Shown here piece by piece: positions 1 through 6,255 of a DNA stretch of 7,331 nucleotides. Positions within the stretch are counted from its first letter, which is position 1, and every line of letters starts with the position of its first letter. Source of the DNA: Burkholderiales bacterium (GTDB lineage Bacteria; Pseudomonadota; Gammaproteobacteria; Burkholderiales; Casimicrobiaceae). The stretch lies in the NCBI GenBank assembly GCA_025354075.1, contig JANXNO010000120.1:1-7331 (forward strand). Reading direction: 5' to 3'. Under the pieces are notes generated by a model, which did no database searches, was not told where the DNA came from, and saw only the letters and a list, made by a program, of their open reading frames with translations. Both the position numbers and the translations under genes were made by a program.

Positions 1-141
1 CGATACGACGACACAGTGCGCTGGGTAATCTTTCCCCAATGGCTTTCACTCAGTCATTCGTTAACCAATTAAAAAAGAAGTCGGTTTGATTTACATTCCC
101 TCAACGCCATTTCATGGCGTCCGGTTTTTTGAGCCTCTCCA
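1..141 (+). mobile_element. Right end of an IS3-family insertion sequence
   Basis: The transposase tail stops at 89. It is followed by a perfect 7-bp inverted repeat with a 3-nt loop (104-110 and 114-120), then CCGG and a T-run, and a CTCCA at 137-141. Read inward on the minus strand from 141, the end begins TGGAGAGGCTC followed by an A-run and CCGG. This fits the 5'-TG...CA-3' ends known for IS3 elements. Homology to a different transposase (IS30 type) begins straight after, which supports a boundary close to 141. The left end is outside the window, and the exact terminal base and any target duplication cannot be confirmed here. Confidence 0.5.
3..89 (+). CDS. IS3-family transposase, C-terminal end only (cut by the window edge)
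   Basis: Reading from position 3 to the TGA at 87-89 gives 28 residues that begin IRRHSALGNLSPMAF. The R-RHSALG-LSP-F pattern is the typical extreme C-terminus of the IS3-family OrfB transposase (DDE integrase fold), just after the catalytic Glu region. The protein ends with a short basic tail (QLKKKSV). The catalytic residues lie outside the window, so it cannot be judged whether the element upstream is intact. The element appears to end about 50 bp downstream (see the mobile element entry). The family call rests on a short but distinctive motif; the subgroup within IS3 is not resolved. Confidence 0.72.
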   Translation: MRRHSALGNLSPMAFTQSFVNQLKKKSV

Positions 142-409
142 GACGGAGTTTGCGCGCCTGCCGCACTTCGTTAAAGAAAAGTTCTACGCCTGTCATGCCT
201 ACCGGGCTGACGAGCGCGGGAGCTGCGGGCACGTCATCCGCTGGCTACGGGAGTTCTTCCCCAAGGGAGAGAGCCTTGATCCGGTCTCCGATGAATACGT
301 CAAGGACGTCGAGGAGATCATCAATCGCAGGCCTCGCAAAATCTTCGATGGCCTCACCCCCTTCGAACTACACCTCCCAACTCTTTTCGCGCGGACTGTT
401 CGTACTTGA
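142..409 (+). pseudogene. IS30-family transposase remnant (C-terminal third, decayed)
   Basis: The frame ending at the stop 407-409 encodes ERGSCGH, then an R-WLREFFPKG segment, then IINRRPRKIFDGLTPFEL. These match the IS30-family C-terminal core, in which ERG(T/S)NEN carries the catalytic Glu and is followed by LLRQYFPKG and LNNRPRK-LG--TP-E. The Glu of ERG survives, but NEN has become CGH. The segment that should hold the second catalytic Asp (a DNG-EF motif) reads LQTEF. Nothing upstream of about 142 belongs to IS30; that DNA is the end of an IS3 element. The fragment therefore lacks the HTH domain and at least two of the three DDE residues, and it cannot be active. An open frame beginning at the TTG at 86 is an artefact that joins both elements. 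The sequence just past the stop (about 397-424) loosely resembles an IS30-type right terminal repeat. Confidence 0.7.
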
Positions 410-444
410 ACGCAGCATTTCGCCATTGCACACCAAACATCGGC

Positions 445-1185
445 TTAACGGGATTGGCAAAGTTTCAAATTGGTGCGCGCTGCGCGAACGATCGGCAGCA
501 ACGTTTCAGCGTCTGACGGCGAGTTGCCCTCTCGAAATTCAGTATCGGTCAAATTTGCGTCGTCGACGAGTGGTTGTAACACCAGCAGGCAGCCGGAAAG
601 ATCGTTCAGCTTATTCATCGTCACGGCAAGATCGTTACGAATACGGCCCTGTTCTGAGCGGTGCAACGTGCGCGAGCAGAGCGTCAAAACGGGTTCCAGT
701 TTCGCTTTGGCCTCGACGAATTGCCGAGTGTCGTAGAGCTGCCTGAACAACGTGCGCGCGGTGGTCACTGCCGCCTTCGTGCAGCGCGATGACGGACGCA
801 AATACAGGCCCTCAAAGTTCGCGCGTGCGCCGCAGTAGTCGCGGCATGCGCCAGATTCGCTGGCGGAGACTTTGACCCCTTCGCCCGTCGGCGCAAACGT
901 CACAATGCACGGCGTTTTTTCGTCGATGCCTTCAAGCGTTGCGGTGCTGCCGTTCACCTCGCCGTCAAGTGAGCATACGTGCCTGTTGCCGCCTGTCGCT
1001 TCAATCGCGAAGATCAAGGAGTTGCCATTTCCAGGCCGCAGAGAGAGATTACCCCACGCGCCTTCGGTCACGTATTCGCCCGGCTTAAGCGACGACGATT
1101 GTCGCTGCGCGGACGCGGTTGCGCTGAGTAACAACGTCACAGCGCAGCAAACACCAAACAGTGCGAGGCGGACCAATTGATTCAT
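445..1185 (-). CDS. Secreted cysteine-rich protein of unknown function
   Basis: This gene encodes 246 residues. I chose the ATG at 1183-1185 because it is followed at once by a Sec signal peptide (hydrophobic core about residues 6-22, likely cleavage after ASA at 26) and is preceded by an AGGGA sequence about 10 nt upstream. The open frame runs up to 1359, but that extension is not leader-like. The mature part has eight Cys (71, 93, 114, 118, 135, 170, 199, 243), which suggests disulfides and a periplasmic or secreted location. Residues about 35-128 look like a small beta-rich domain (GEYVTEGAWG, then CIVTFAPTGEGVKV, then a C-x3-C and FEGLY). This resembles lysozyme-inhibitor-like or other small periplasmic beta-barrel domains, but I cannot name a family. 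Residues about 138-245 are helical with TPR-like spacing. It is transcribed divergently from the 1389-2330 gene. No enzyme motif was seen. Confidence 0.72.
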   Translation of the reverse strand: MNQLVRLALFGVCCAVTLLLSATASAQRQSSSLKPGEYVTEGAWGNLSLRPGNGNSLIFAIEATGGNRHVCSLDGEVNGSTATLEGIDEKTPCIVTFAPTGEGVKVSASESGACRDYCGARANFEGLYLRPSSRCTKAAVTTARTLFRQLYDTRQFVEAKAKLEPVLTLCSRTLHRSEQGRIRNDLAVTMNKLNDLSGCLLVLQPLVDDANLTDTEFREGNSPSDAETLLPIVRAARTNLKLCQSR

Positions 1186-1337
1186 GATGAATACGTCCCT
1201 GCGTTTGCAAATAATCCACTGATCGAGAGGCGACGCGTGCCGCTCCACAGCACTGATTCTAGGCGCGGATCGACCACACGGCGACAGCGGTAAAAACCGA
1301 GACAAAAAGCACCCGCTTAACGCGTTTTGTCGCCCCG

Positions 1338-1366
1338 TTGTCTTTTTTCTCGCGCACAATCACAAT
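1338..1366 (+). promoter_or_regulatory. Candidate sigma-70 promoter of the DUF6454-type gene
   Basis: TTGTCT at 1338-1343 and CACAAT at 1361-1366 are separated by 17 bp, with four of six consensus matches in each box. Transcription would start around 1373, giving a very short leader before the AAGGAGG ribosome binding site. It lies in the divergent intergenic region that also serves the minus-strand gene starting at 1185. This is a pattern match only. Confidence 0.3.
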
Positions 1367-1388
1367 TCAACGTCAAGGAGGACACGTT

Positions 1389-2330
1389 ATGAAAATGAGT
1401 TCACTGCTACTGTCCGCGCTGTTCTGCGCGACGGTCACACCCACCATAGCTGCCGACCCCGCGCTCGCCGAGATCGTACCAACGCTTACGCGCGGCACCG
1501 CCTGGAAACAAACCTCGACGATTCCGGTTCAGTTTCAGACATTTCATCCGCAGGGCATGGTCAAAATCGGTGACGATTTTTTCTTTTCCTCCGTGGATAT
1601 TCGCACGCCGACCAAGCGCTACCCGCAACTGCAGGATGGCTATGACCGCGACACGGGCGAAGGCGTGGGATACCTGTTCAAGATGGACAAGACCGGTAAG
1701 TTGATTGCTAAAGTGCAGCTTGGCGAAGGTGCCATGTACCACCCCGGCGGCATCGATTTTGATGGTCGCTACATTTGGGTTCCCACCGCCGAATATCGGC
1801 CAAACAGCGCCTCCATCATCTATCGCGTTGACCCGCAAACGATGAAGGCAGAAGAAATGTTTCGTTTCAAGGATCACATTGGTGGCATCGTTCACAACAC
1901 GGATGACAAGTCACTTCACGGCGTAAGCTGGGGCTCGCGTCGCCTGTACGCGTGGCCGATTGACGGCAACAGCAAACCAACTAATCTGGGAAAGTCGCCC
2001 GAGCAATTGCGCGTCATGAATCGGGCGCTCTACATTGACTATCAAGACTGTCACTACATCGGCAACTCGAAAATGCTGTGCAGCGGTCTGAACAACTATC
2101 GCTCGTCACCCGACGCTGCCGTGTTTCGTCTCGGCGGCATCGAAATTGTCGACCTGAAAACAGATCAGGCGACGTGGCAGGGCCCGGTGGAATTGTGGTC
2201 GCCGACATCTGGATTGCCGATGACGCAGAATCCAGTCTGGATCGAGCCCATGGCCAACGGCCTTCGCGCGTACTTTATGCCTGACGATGACAAATCCACC
2301 GTTTTTGTGTACGAGGCGGTGACGAAATAG
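1389..2330 (+). CDS. Secreted DUF6454-family protein, probably beta-propeller-like
   Basis: This gene encodes 313 residues. The ATG at 1389 follows a very strong AAGGAGG (about 1375-1381) and opens a Sec signal peptide with likely cleavage at IAA/DP near residue 22. An in-frame start at 1338 would place non-leader sequence ahead of the signal and is rejected. Recognisable conserved blocks are HPQGMVKIGD (53-62), FSSVDI (66-71), GVGYLFK (92-98), LGEGAMYHPGGIDFDG (111-126), IWVPTAEYRP (129-138), HGVSWGSRR (177-185) and IDYQDC (216-221). I recognise these as the pattern of the DUF6454 family, whose repeated short beta segments suggest a propeller-type fold. No biochemical role is established to my knowledge. 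The HPGG and W-P-AEY blocks look like a binding or active-site face, but that is inference. It appears to be a single-gene unit, divergent from the cysteine-rich gene. Confidence 0.75.
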   Translation: MKMSSLLLSALFCATVTPTIAADPALAEIVPTLTRGTAWKQTSTIPVQFQTFHPQGMVKIGDDFFFSSVDIRTPTKRYPQLQDGYDRDTGEGVGYLFKMDKTGKLIAKVQLGEGAMYHPGGIDFDGRYIWVPTAEYRPNSASIIYRVDPQTMKAEEMFRFKDHIGGIVHNTDDKSLHGVSWGSRRLYAWPIDGNSKPTNLGKSPEQLRVMNRALYIDYQDCHYIGNSKMLCSGLNNYRSSPDAAVFRLGGIEIVDLKTDQATWQGPVELWSPTSGLPMTQNPVWIEPMANGLRAYFMPDDDKSTVFVYEAVTK

Positions 2331-2431
2331 CCGTAAACGTTGCGGTGACTGACCGTGCGCGTCACGGGCTCTGGCGACCCGCTTGGGCGAACTCAAAGAG
2401 CGCAAACGAACGACCTTTTAGTACTCTGTGT

Positions 2432-2460
2432 TTGTCTACGACAAAAATGTGAGAAAATAT
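2432..2460 (+). promoter_or_regulatory. Candidate promoter of the HiPIP gene
   Basis: TTGTCT at 2432-2437 and AAATAT at 2455-2460 are 17 bp apart, inside a locally AT-rich stretch (2430-2470) within otherwise GC-rich DNA. TATAGT at 2459-2464 is an alternative -10 with poorer spacing. The same TTGTCT -35 is seen ahead of the 1389 gene. Assignment is by pattern and position only. Confidence 0.3.
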
Positions 2461-2506
2461 AGTTATAGAGCTTGGCAATTCGAGCTCTTCCCTTCAGGAG
2501 TGCTTT

Positions 2507-2833
2507 ATGAACCCATCACGTCGTATTTTTGTTATCCATTCGGCAACCGCTCTGGCAGCAGGTGCCGCAGTCGTAGCGGCACCAATGGCCTTTGCACAAA
2601 AACTCCCTATGGTTGATCCCAAGGACGCCACCGCCGCTGCGCTCGGTTACGTCGTCGACGGTACCAAAGTAGACAAGGTCAAATTCCCGAAACACGAGGC
2701 CACGCAAAATTGCAGCAACTGTGCAATTTTTCAGGGTAAAGCAGCGGACGCCGCCGGTGCGTGTCCACTGTTCGCCGGCAAACAGGTTTCGTCCAAAGCG
2801 TGGTGTAGCGCGTGGGCGAAAAAAGCAGCGTAA
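2507..2833 (+). CDS. High-potential iron-sulfur protein (HiPIP), Tat-exported
   Basis: This gene encodes 108 residues. HiPIPs carry one [4Fe-4S] cluster cycling between the 2+ and 3+ states and shuttle electrons in the periplasm, for example between the bc1 complex and a terminal oxidase or reaction centre. The N-terminus has a twin-arginine motif (SRRIF, 4-8), an Ala-rich hydrophobic stretch and a cleavage site AFA/QK after residue 30. This fits folded export with the cluster inserted. The mature protein of about 78 residues has the family cysteine pattern C69-x2-C72-x13-C86-x13-C100 and the conserved ALGY Tyr (48) that packs against the cluster. The start is fixed by AGGAG at 2496-2500, six bases before the ATG. 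It stands alone with its own terminator; no cytochrome or oxidase gene is adjacent, so its redox partner is unknown. Confidence 0.95.
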   Translation: MNPSRRIFVIHSATALAAGAAVVAAPMAFAQKLPMVDPKDATAAALGYVVDGTKVDKVKFPKHEATQNCSNCAIFQGKAADAAGACPLFAGKQVSSKAWCSAWAKKAA

Positions 2834-2863
2834 CGCGGCATCGCTGCGGCGCGCAGCTGGCAA

Positions 2864-2889
2864 AAAAACGGCCCAATGAGGCCGTTTTT
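2864..2889. terminator. Rho-independent terminator, probably bidirectional, between convergent genes
   Basis: AAAAACGGCC (2864-2873) pairs perfectly with GGCCGTTTTT (2880-2889) around a six-base loop. The GC-rich core is six base pairs, followed on the plus strand by five T and preceded by seven A, which read as seven T on the minus strand. It lies 31 bp after the HiPIP stop and about 43 bp beyond the stop of the minus-strand beta-helix gene, so it can serve both. Confidence 0.85.
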
Positions 2890-2897
2890 CATTTTCG

Positions 2898-2925
2898 GCC
2901 CGCAGAGCGCAGCGCTCTGTCGGGC
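2898..2925. repeat. Strong inverted repeat (hairpin) beside the terminator
   Basis: GCCCG (2898-2902) pairs with CGGGC (2921-2925), and CAGAGCGC (2903-2910) with GCGCTCTG (2912-2919), leaving one unpaired base on the right arm (2920). This gives a near-perfect stem of 12-13 bp with a minimal loop. It sits between the terminator and the stop of the minus-strand gene. No T-run follows it directly, so on the minus strand it would act as an RNA-stabilising hairpin or as part of a compound terminator. It could also be a copy of a dispersed intergenic palindrome, which cannot be judged from one copy. Confidence 0.6.
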
Positions 2926-2931
2926 TACTTG

Positions 2932-3780
2932 CTATCTTCGGGACAAATAGCGCGCTGAACTCAATCCGGCAAGTAGCACCAGCAACACCAGCGCCCATAT
3001 GTTGATTGTCGGCGTTGGGATGGGCGCAGCCTGAGCAACCGCCACCGGAAACTCACACGCTCCGATGTCGAAGCCCGCGCCTTGCGGACGCGCGACGCCC
3101 CGGTGGTCGGTCGCCGGTGCACCGTTAGGCACAGCAAACGTCACACCATTGATCGCAGGACTGCCGGTGAGCAGCGCAAAGGTCAACGTCACTCCGCCGT
3201 TGTTCGCGAGTGGGCCGATACCACAACGGTGCCACTCATTGACCCATTGGCCGAGCCCCGCCCGCAGGTCGCGGCGCTATCAGTGTTGTTGCCACCGTTG
3301 GCGATGGCGCCACTGCAATTGCCCGTTCCCACACTGTTGGTCACAATAATGTTGCGAAACGTCACGCCGTCGACGCCGCTGTTAATCGCGGCACCAAAAC
3401 TTCCTGCCGCGCTGTTGGCGACAAACGTGCCGTTGGAAATATTAGTAGTACCGCTGTTGCTTAAGCCTCCGCCACCGCCGCTGCCATTGGCAATCGTCAG
3501 ATGCATCTGACACAGCAAAGCACCTGTTGCGACTCACATCGGTGATGGGCGGCAGCGTCGAGGCAAGTGTCACAGTGCCGCTTACGCCAAAGCGGATGGT
3601 GTCAGCGCGGGCAGCAGTGTTGGCATCTGTCATAGCCTGTCGCAGTGTGCCCGCCCCTCTGTCCGCGAGGCTCGTGACCTTGAACGCTGCCGCGTAGGCC
3701 GTGGGGACGGCGACGACGCCTACCGACAGACCCAGCAAGAGCGGGACGAATGTCCGTGATGGTGTGAGCGAACGTTTCAT
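2932..3780 (-). pseudogene. Beta-helix surface protein with IPTL-CTERM-like tail, frameshifted
   Basis: Three consecutive reading frames together make one recognisable protein. Frame 1 starts at the ATG 3778-3780 (AAGGAC just upstream). It encodes a Sec signal peptide (cleavage near residue 30, AYA/AA), then VTSLADRGAGTLRQAM and a segment ending in LPPITD (residues 76-81). This is the usual N-terminus of autotransporter-like right-handed beta-helix proteins. Frame 2 resumes at about 3533 (VATGALL, then HLTIANGSGGGGGLSNSG) and carries the Gly/Asn/Ser-rich helix repeats through NIIVTNSVGTGNCSGAI. Frame 3 resumes at about 3222 with GIGPLANNGG, LLTGSPAIN, then ARPQGAGFDIGACEF (choice-of-anchor Q-like), and ends in IPTPTINIWAL, a hydrophobic helix and a basic end SARYLSRR. 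The tail resembles IPTL-CTERM sorting signals (IPTLS-WALL), with an altered core. The first break also appears to lack roughly 20 residues normally found there. The product as it stands would be truncated and not anchored. Confidence 0.72.
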
Positions 3781-4209
3781 CAAATTTGTCCTTTTGAGCT
3801 TGCAGGCGCATATAAAAACTGTGCGCGTCGCCTACCTAAGAATCAGTGCGTTTTTTGGTCTCACAAAACACGGCACACGCAAGCAAAGCAAGCGTGTTGC
3901 GCGAGCGAATAGGATCACGCGGCGGCCTCACGTGAACCTGTTTCATGGCACTAGCTGCGAGCGCATTACAAAATTCAGCCTTGAAGGTGAATTAGCGCCA
4001 AGAGAGGCGACGAGGGAGCGCAATGTTGGCCCTCGTCGGCCGGGCGACGCGATTCAAACTAAATCAAATCTCTTGTCGTATCTGCGCGTTAGCGCACCCG
4101 GGGCGATTGCGCAATTCCTTTGTCACAACAGGGGACGCGGAGCTACTTGCGATGCGGCTTGCCCGTGCACTCCCCGGCCTGCAAGTAACAAATATTCACC
4201 CGGAAATTC
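3781..4209. other. Intergenic gap of about 430 bp without a supported gene
   Basis: The gap separates the starts of two divergent genes, the beta-helix gene on minus and the Bug gene on plus, so both promoters must lie here. No convincing -35/-10 pair was picked out. It contains a 9-bp inverted repeat (4008-4038) and a looser one near 3870-3897 (ACACGC and GCGTGT). A 64-codon plus-strand frame from the ATG at 4023 runs to 4217, overlapping the Bug start, but it has no clear ribosome binding site and no recognisable family, so it is not called. Confidence 0.6.
4008..4038. repeat. 9-bp perfect inverted repeat upstream of the Bug gene
   Basis: CGACGAGGG (4008-4016) and CCCTCGTCG (4030-4038) are exact reverse complements separated by 13 bases. 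No T-run follows, so it is not a standard terminator. About 170 bp before the Bug start, it could be a regulator binding site or an RNA hairpin in a long leader. Function unknown. Confidence 0.5.
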
Positions 4210-5211
4210 ATGCCTAAATCAGCTCTTCACCAAAACTGTTTCAGCAAACTATTTGTGATTGCGTCCGTCACTGCATTCGGAGTCGCAACGCTGAATGCAG
4301 CAGCGCAACCTGCCACGCTCCCCGGCAAACCCATCCACTTCATCGTGCCGTACCTACCGGGCGGCACCACCGGCATCGTCGCCCGCACCGTCGGCCAAAA
4401 AGTATCCGAGAAACTCGGTCAACCGGTCATCGTTGAAAACCGCGCAGGCGCGGGCGGCAACGTCGGCATGGACGCGGTGGCGAAAGCCGCGCCGGACGGC
4501 TACACCATTGGCTTTGGCGCGATTTCCACCAACGCGCTGAACCCGCACGTTTACAAATCCATGGCGTTTGATCCGCGCAAGGATTTCGCAGGCATCAGCC
4601 TGATCGGCTACTCCACCATCGTGCTCGAGGTAGGCGCAGACACACCGATCAAAACCGTGGCCGACCTCATCAACGCGGCGAAGAATACGCCCGGCATGAC
4701 CTACGGCACCGCAGGCGCAGGCACGTCCATGCACTTAGCGGGCGTGCTCTTCGCGCAGACCACACAAACCGACCTCACGCACGTAGCCTACAAAGGCAGC
4801 ATGCCCGGCATCAACGACATGATGGGCGGCCACATCAAAGTCATGTTCGACAACCTGCCCGCATCACTACCGCACATTCAGTCCGGCAAGCTGCGCGCAT
4901 TAGCCGTCGCAGGCGCAGCCCGCTCACCCTCGCTACCCGACGTGCCCACGCTCGCGGAAGCAGGACTCAAAGGCTACGCAGTAGACCCATGGTTCGGCGT
5001 ATTCGGCCCGGCGAACATGCCACCCGGAGTCGTGCAAAAACTGAATCAGGCGTTTGTTGAGGCGCTCGCGTTGCCCGAGGTGAAAGAGAAATTGCTGCGC
5101 GCCGGGTTTACGCCGAAGAGTTCGTCTGCGGCGGAACTGGATGCGCTGGCGCGAAGTGAGTTTGAGCGGCTGGGGAAGATTGCTCGGGATGCGAAGATGG
5201 TGGCGGAGTAG
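4210..5211 (+). CDS. Bug/TctC-family periplasmic solute-binding protein (orphan)
   Basis: This gene encodes 333 residues, normal length for the tripartite tricarboxylate transporter substrate-binding (Bug) family. These proteins capture small carboxylates or related anions in the periplasm for TctAB-type membrane partners, or act in sensing. A signal peptide lies at about residues 11-32 (cleavage near NAAAQ). Family blocks seen are IHFIVPYLPGGTTGIVAR (42-59), VIVENRAGAGGNVG (73-86), AAPDGYTIGFG (93-103), NPHVYKSMAFDPRKDF (111-126), MTYGTAGAGTSMHLAG (163-178), KVMFDNLPASLPHIQSGKLR (210-229) and DVPTLAEAG (244-252). The usual Asp in the first ligand loop (GG-TD--AR) is Gly55 here, which may change specificity. 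The ribosome binding site is weak (GGAA, 6 bp before the ATG). No tctA/tctB genes are nearby, as is common for the many orphan Bug genes of Burkholderiales. The ligand cannot be predicted. Confidence 0.93.
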   Translation: MPKSALHQNCFSKLFVIASVTAFGVATLNAAAQPATLPGKPIHFIVPYLPGGTTGIVARTVGQKVSEKLGQPVIVENRAGAGGNVGMDAVAKAAPDGYTIGFGAISTNALNPHVYKSMAFDPRKDFAGISLIGYSTIVLEVGADTPIKTVADLINAAKNTPGMTYGTAGAGTSMHLAGVLFAQTTQTDLTHVAYKGSMPGINDMMGGHIKVMFDNLPASLPHIQSGKLRALAVAGAARSPSLPDVPTLAEAGLKGYAVDPWFGVFGPANMPPGVVQKLNQAFVEALALPEVKEKLLRAGFTPKSSSAAELDALARSEFERLGKIARDAKMVAE

Positions 5212-5352
5212 GCCGATACGCTTCACGCTGTGCTGCCGAACGCTATCGTACAGTCCGTTGAATTTCGCACCGAGTCGAAAGCCCAAGTAAACTGCAACTC
5301 AAGCGCATCCTAGTTAATGTTAAGTTTCAAGACCTTCATCTCCTAGCATCGA

Positions 5353-6255
5353 ATGACAGTGAATCCGCCCCAACCGCCGCTCATGGGATTCGCGTGGAAT
5401 GAAGCATCACACAACGCGATCCTTGATCGGGGGCTGTTGACAATCATCGAATCCGATTTGAGTGGGCAGCCACACGTAATCGGAACCGGCTTCGTGGTCA
5501 GTCGACAAGACACGAAAGCAGTGTGCATGAGTGCGGCGCATGTGTTCAGCGAAGTGCGGAATCTTCAAAGCGGACCACCGAAACATTGCCCCTCCGCACT
5601 GCAAGAGTTCCTGCCTGAAAAGAAGTCTGTCAATCTTGCTGCAAATTCACTGGTAGCAGTGCTAATCGAAGGCACCAGAGTCGAGGCAGTTGCGATTGAA
5701 GGCCTCGTGTTCGACGAGGGGCTGGATATAGCACTATTTTCGGTTGCACTTCAGCACAGGCAGGACGAGCCGTTCTTCTCTCACGAATATCCGCTTGATG
5801 ACGTGATACCGGAAGTTGGAGCGCTAGTCTGCGTCTTGAGTTATGGCCAGCAAGGCATCGAGGACTATACGTCTGATGGACGGCAGGTGCTCAGCTTTAC
5901 GACTAAACGTAGCCCTGTTCTCCGCGTAGGGCGTGTGCTTACGCATTACCCGCATGGCCATCGACTTTGCCGAGGCCCCTGTGTTGAGACATCTATCCCA
6001 GTCTATTCGGGCATGAGTGGTGGCCCCGCAATTCACTATGTAGAGAATGGACCAATGCGTGTTTTTGGTCTCGTATGTTCCGATCCCGACTTGGATGACG
6101 AAAGAAAACAAGACCGCAGCATCGAAGGGCGATCAATCATCGCTTTGTTACCGTGCGAAGTTACTCGGGATGATGCCGGTAGACGCATCGTGAGCGTGGA
6201 ACTCAAGCGCGGGCATTTGGCAGGCGCGGTTCACCTCCCGCAGGAGAACAGATGA
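5353..6255 (+). CDS. Trypsin-like serine protease, probably cytoplasmic
   Basis: This gene encodes 300 residues. The S1-type chymotrypsin-fold triad can be placed: His63 in GTGFVVS (44-50) followed by MSAAHVF (59-65), Asp125 in DEGLDIALFSV (121-131), and Ser222 in PVYSGMSGGPAI (216-227), where Met replaces the usual Asn/Asp of GNSGGP. Gly220 and Ser222 can form the oxyanion hole. There is no signal peptide, membrane segment or PDZ domain, so it differs from DegP/HtrA proteases and probably acts inside the cell. Such stand-alone intracellular trypsin-like proteases are often found beside small partner or adaptor genes in defence-like loci. Here the stop overlaps a possible second start (see 6252-6296). 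No clear ribosome binding site precedes the ATG at 5353; Met11 (5383) is an alternative start. The substrate is unknown. The protease call is strong, the biological role is inference. Confidence 0.85.
   Translation: MTVNPPQPPLMGFAWNEASHNAILDRGLLTIIESDLSGQPHVIGTGFVVSRQDTKAVCMSAAHVFSEVRNLQSGPPKHCPSALQEFLPEKKSVNLAANSLVAVLIEGTRVEAVAIEGLVFDEGLDIALFSVALQHRQDEPFFSHEYPLDDVIPEVGALVCVLSYGQQGIEDYTSDGRQVLSFTTKRSPVLRVGRVLTHYPHGHRLCRGPCVETSIPVYSGMSGGPAIHYVENGPMRVFGLVCSDPDLDDERKQDRSIEGRSIIALLPCEVTRDDAGRRIVSVELKRGHLAGAVHLPQENR

Noticed and set aside
86..409. Open frame of 107 codons from a TTG start
   Set aside because: It crosses the junction between the IS3 end and the IS30 remnant. Only the part after about 142 has transposase similarity, and the TTG lies inside the IS3 transposase tail.
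1186..1359. N-terminal extension of the minus-strand secreted protein
   Set aside because: The ATG at 1185 directly opens a signal peptide and has a plausible ribosome site; the extension would bury the leader.
2341..2370. Possible terminator after the DUF6454-type gene (GTGAC/GTCAC)
   Set aside because: The stem is only 5 bp with an 11-base loop and no T-run.
4023..4217. 64-codon plus-strand open frame ahead of the Bug gene
   Set aside because: It has no clear ribosome binding site and no recognisable motif. It is kept only as a finding.
3701..4258. 185-codon plus-strand open frame
   Set aside because: It overlaps the start of the beta-helix gene on the other strand and the signal peptide region of the Bug gene in another frame. 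The composition is low-complexity and basic, and no family is recognised.
4933..5286. 117-codon minus-strand open frame
   Set aside because: It is antisense to the well-supported Bug gene and reads as an Arg/Leu-rich shadow.
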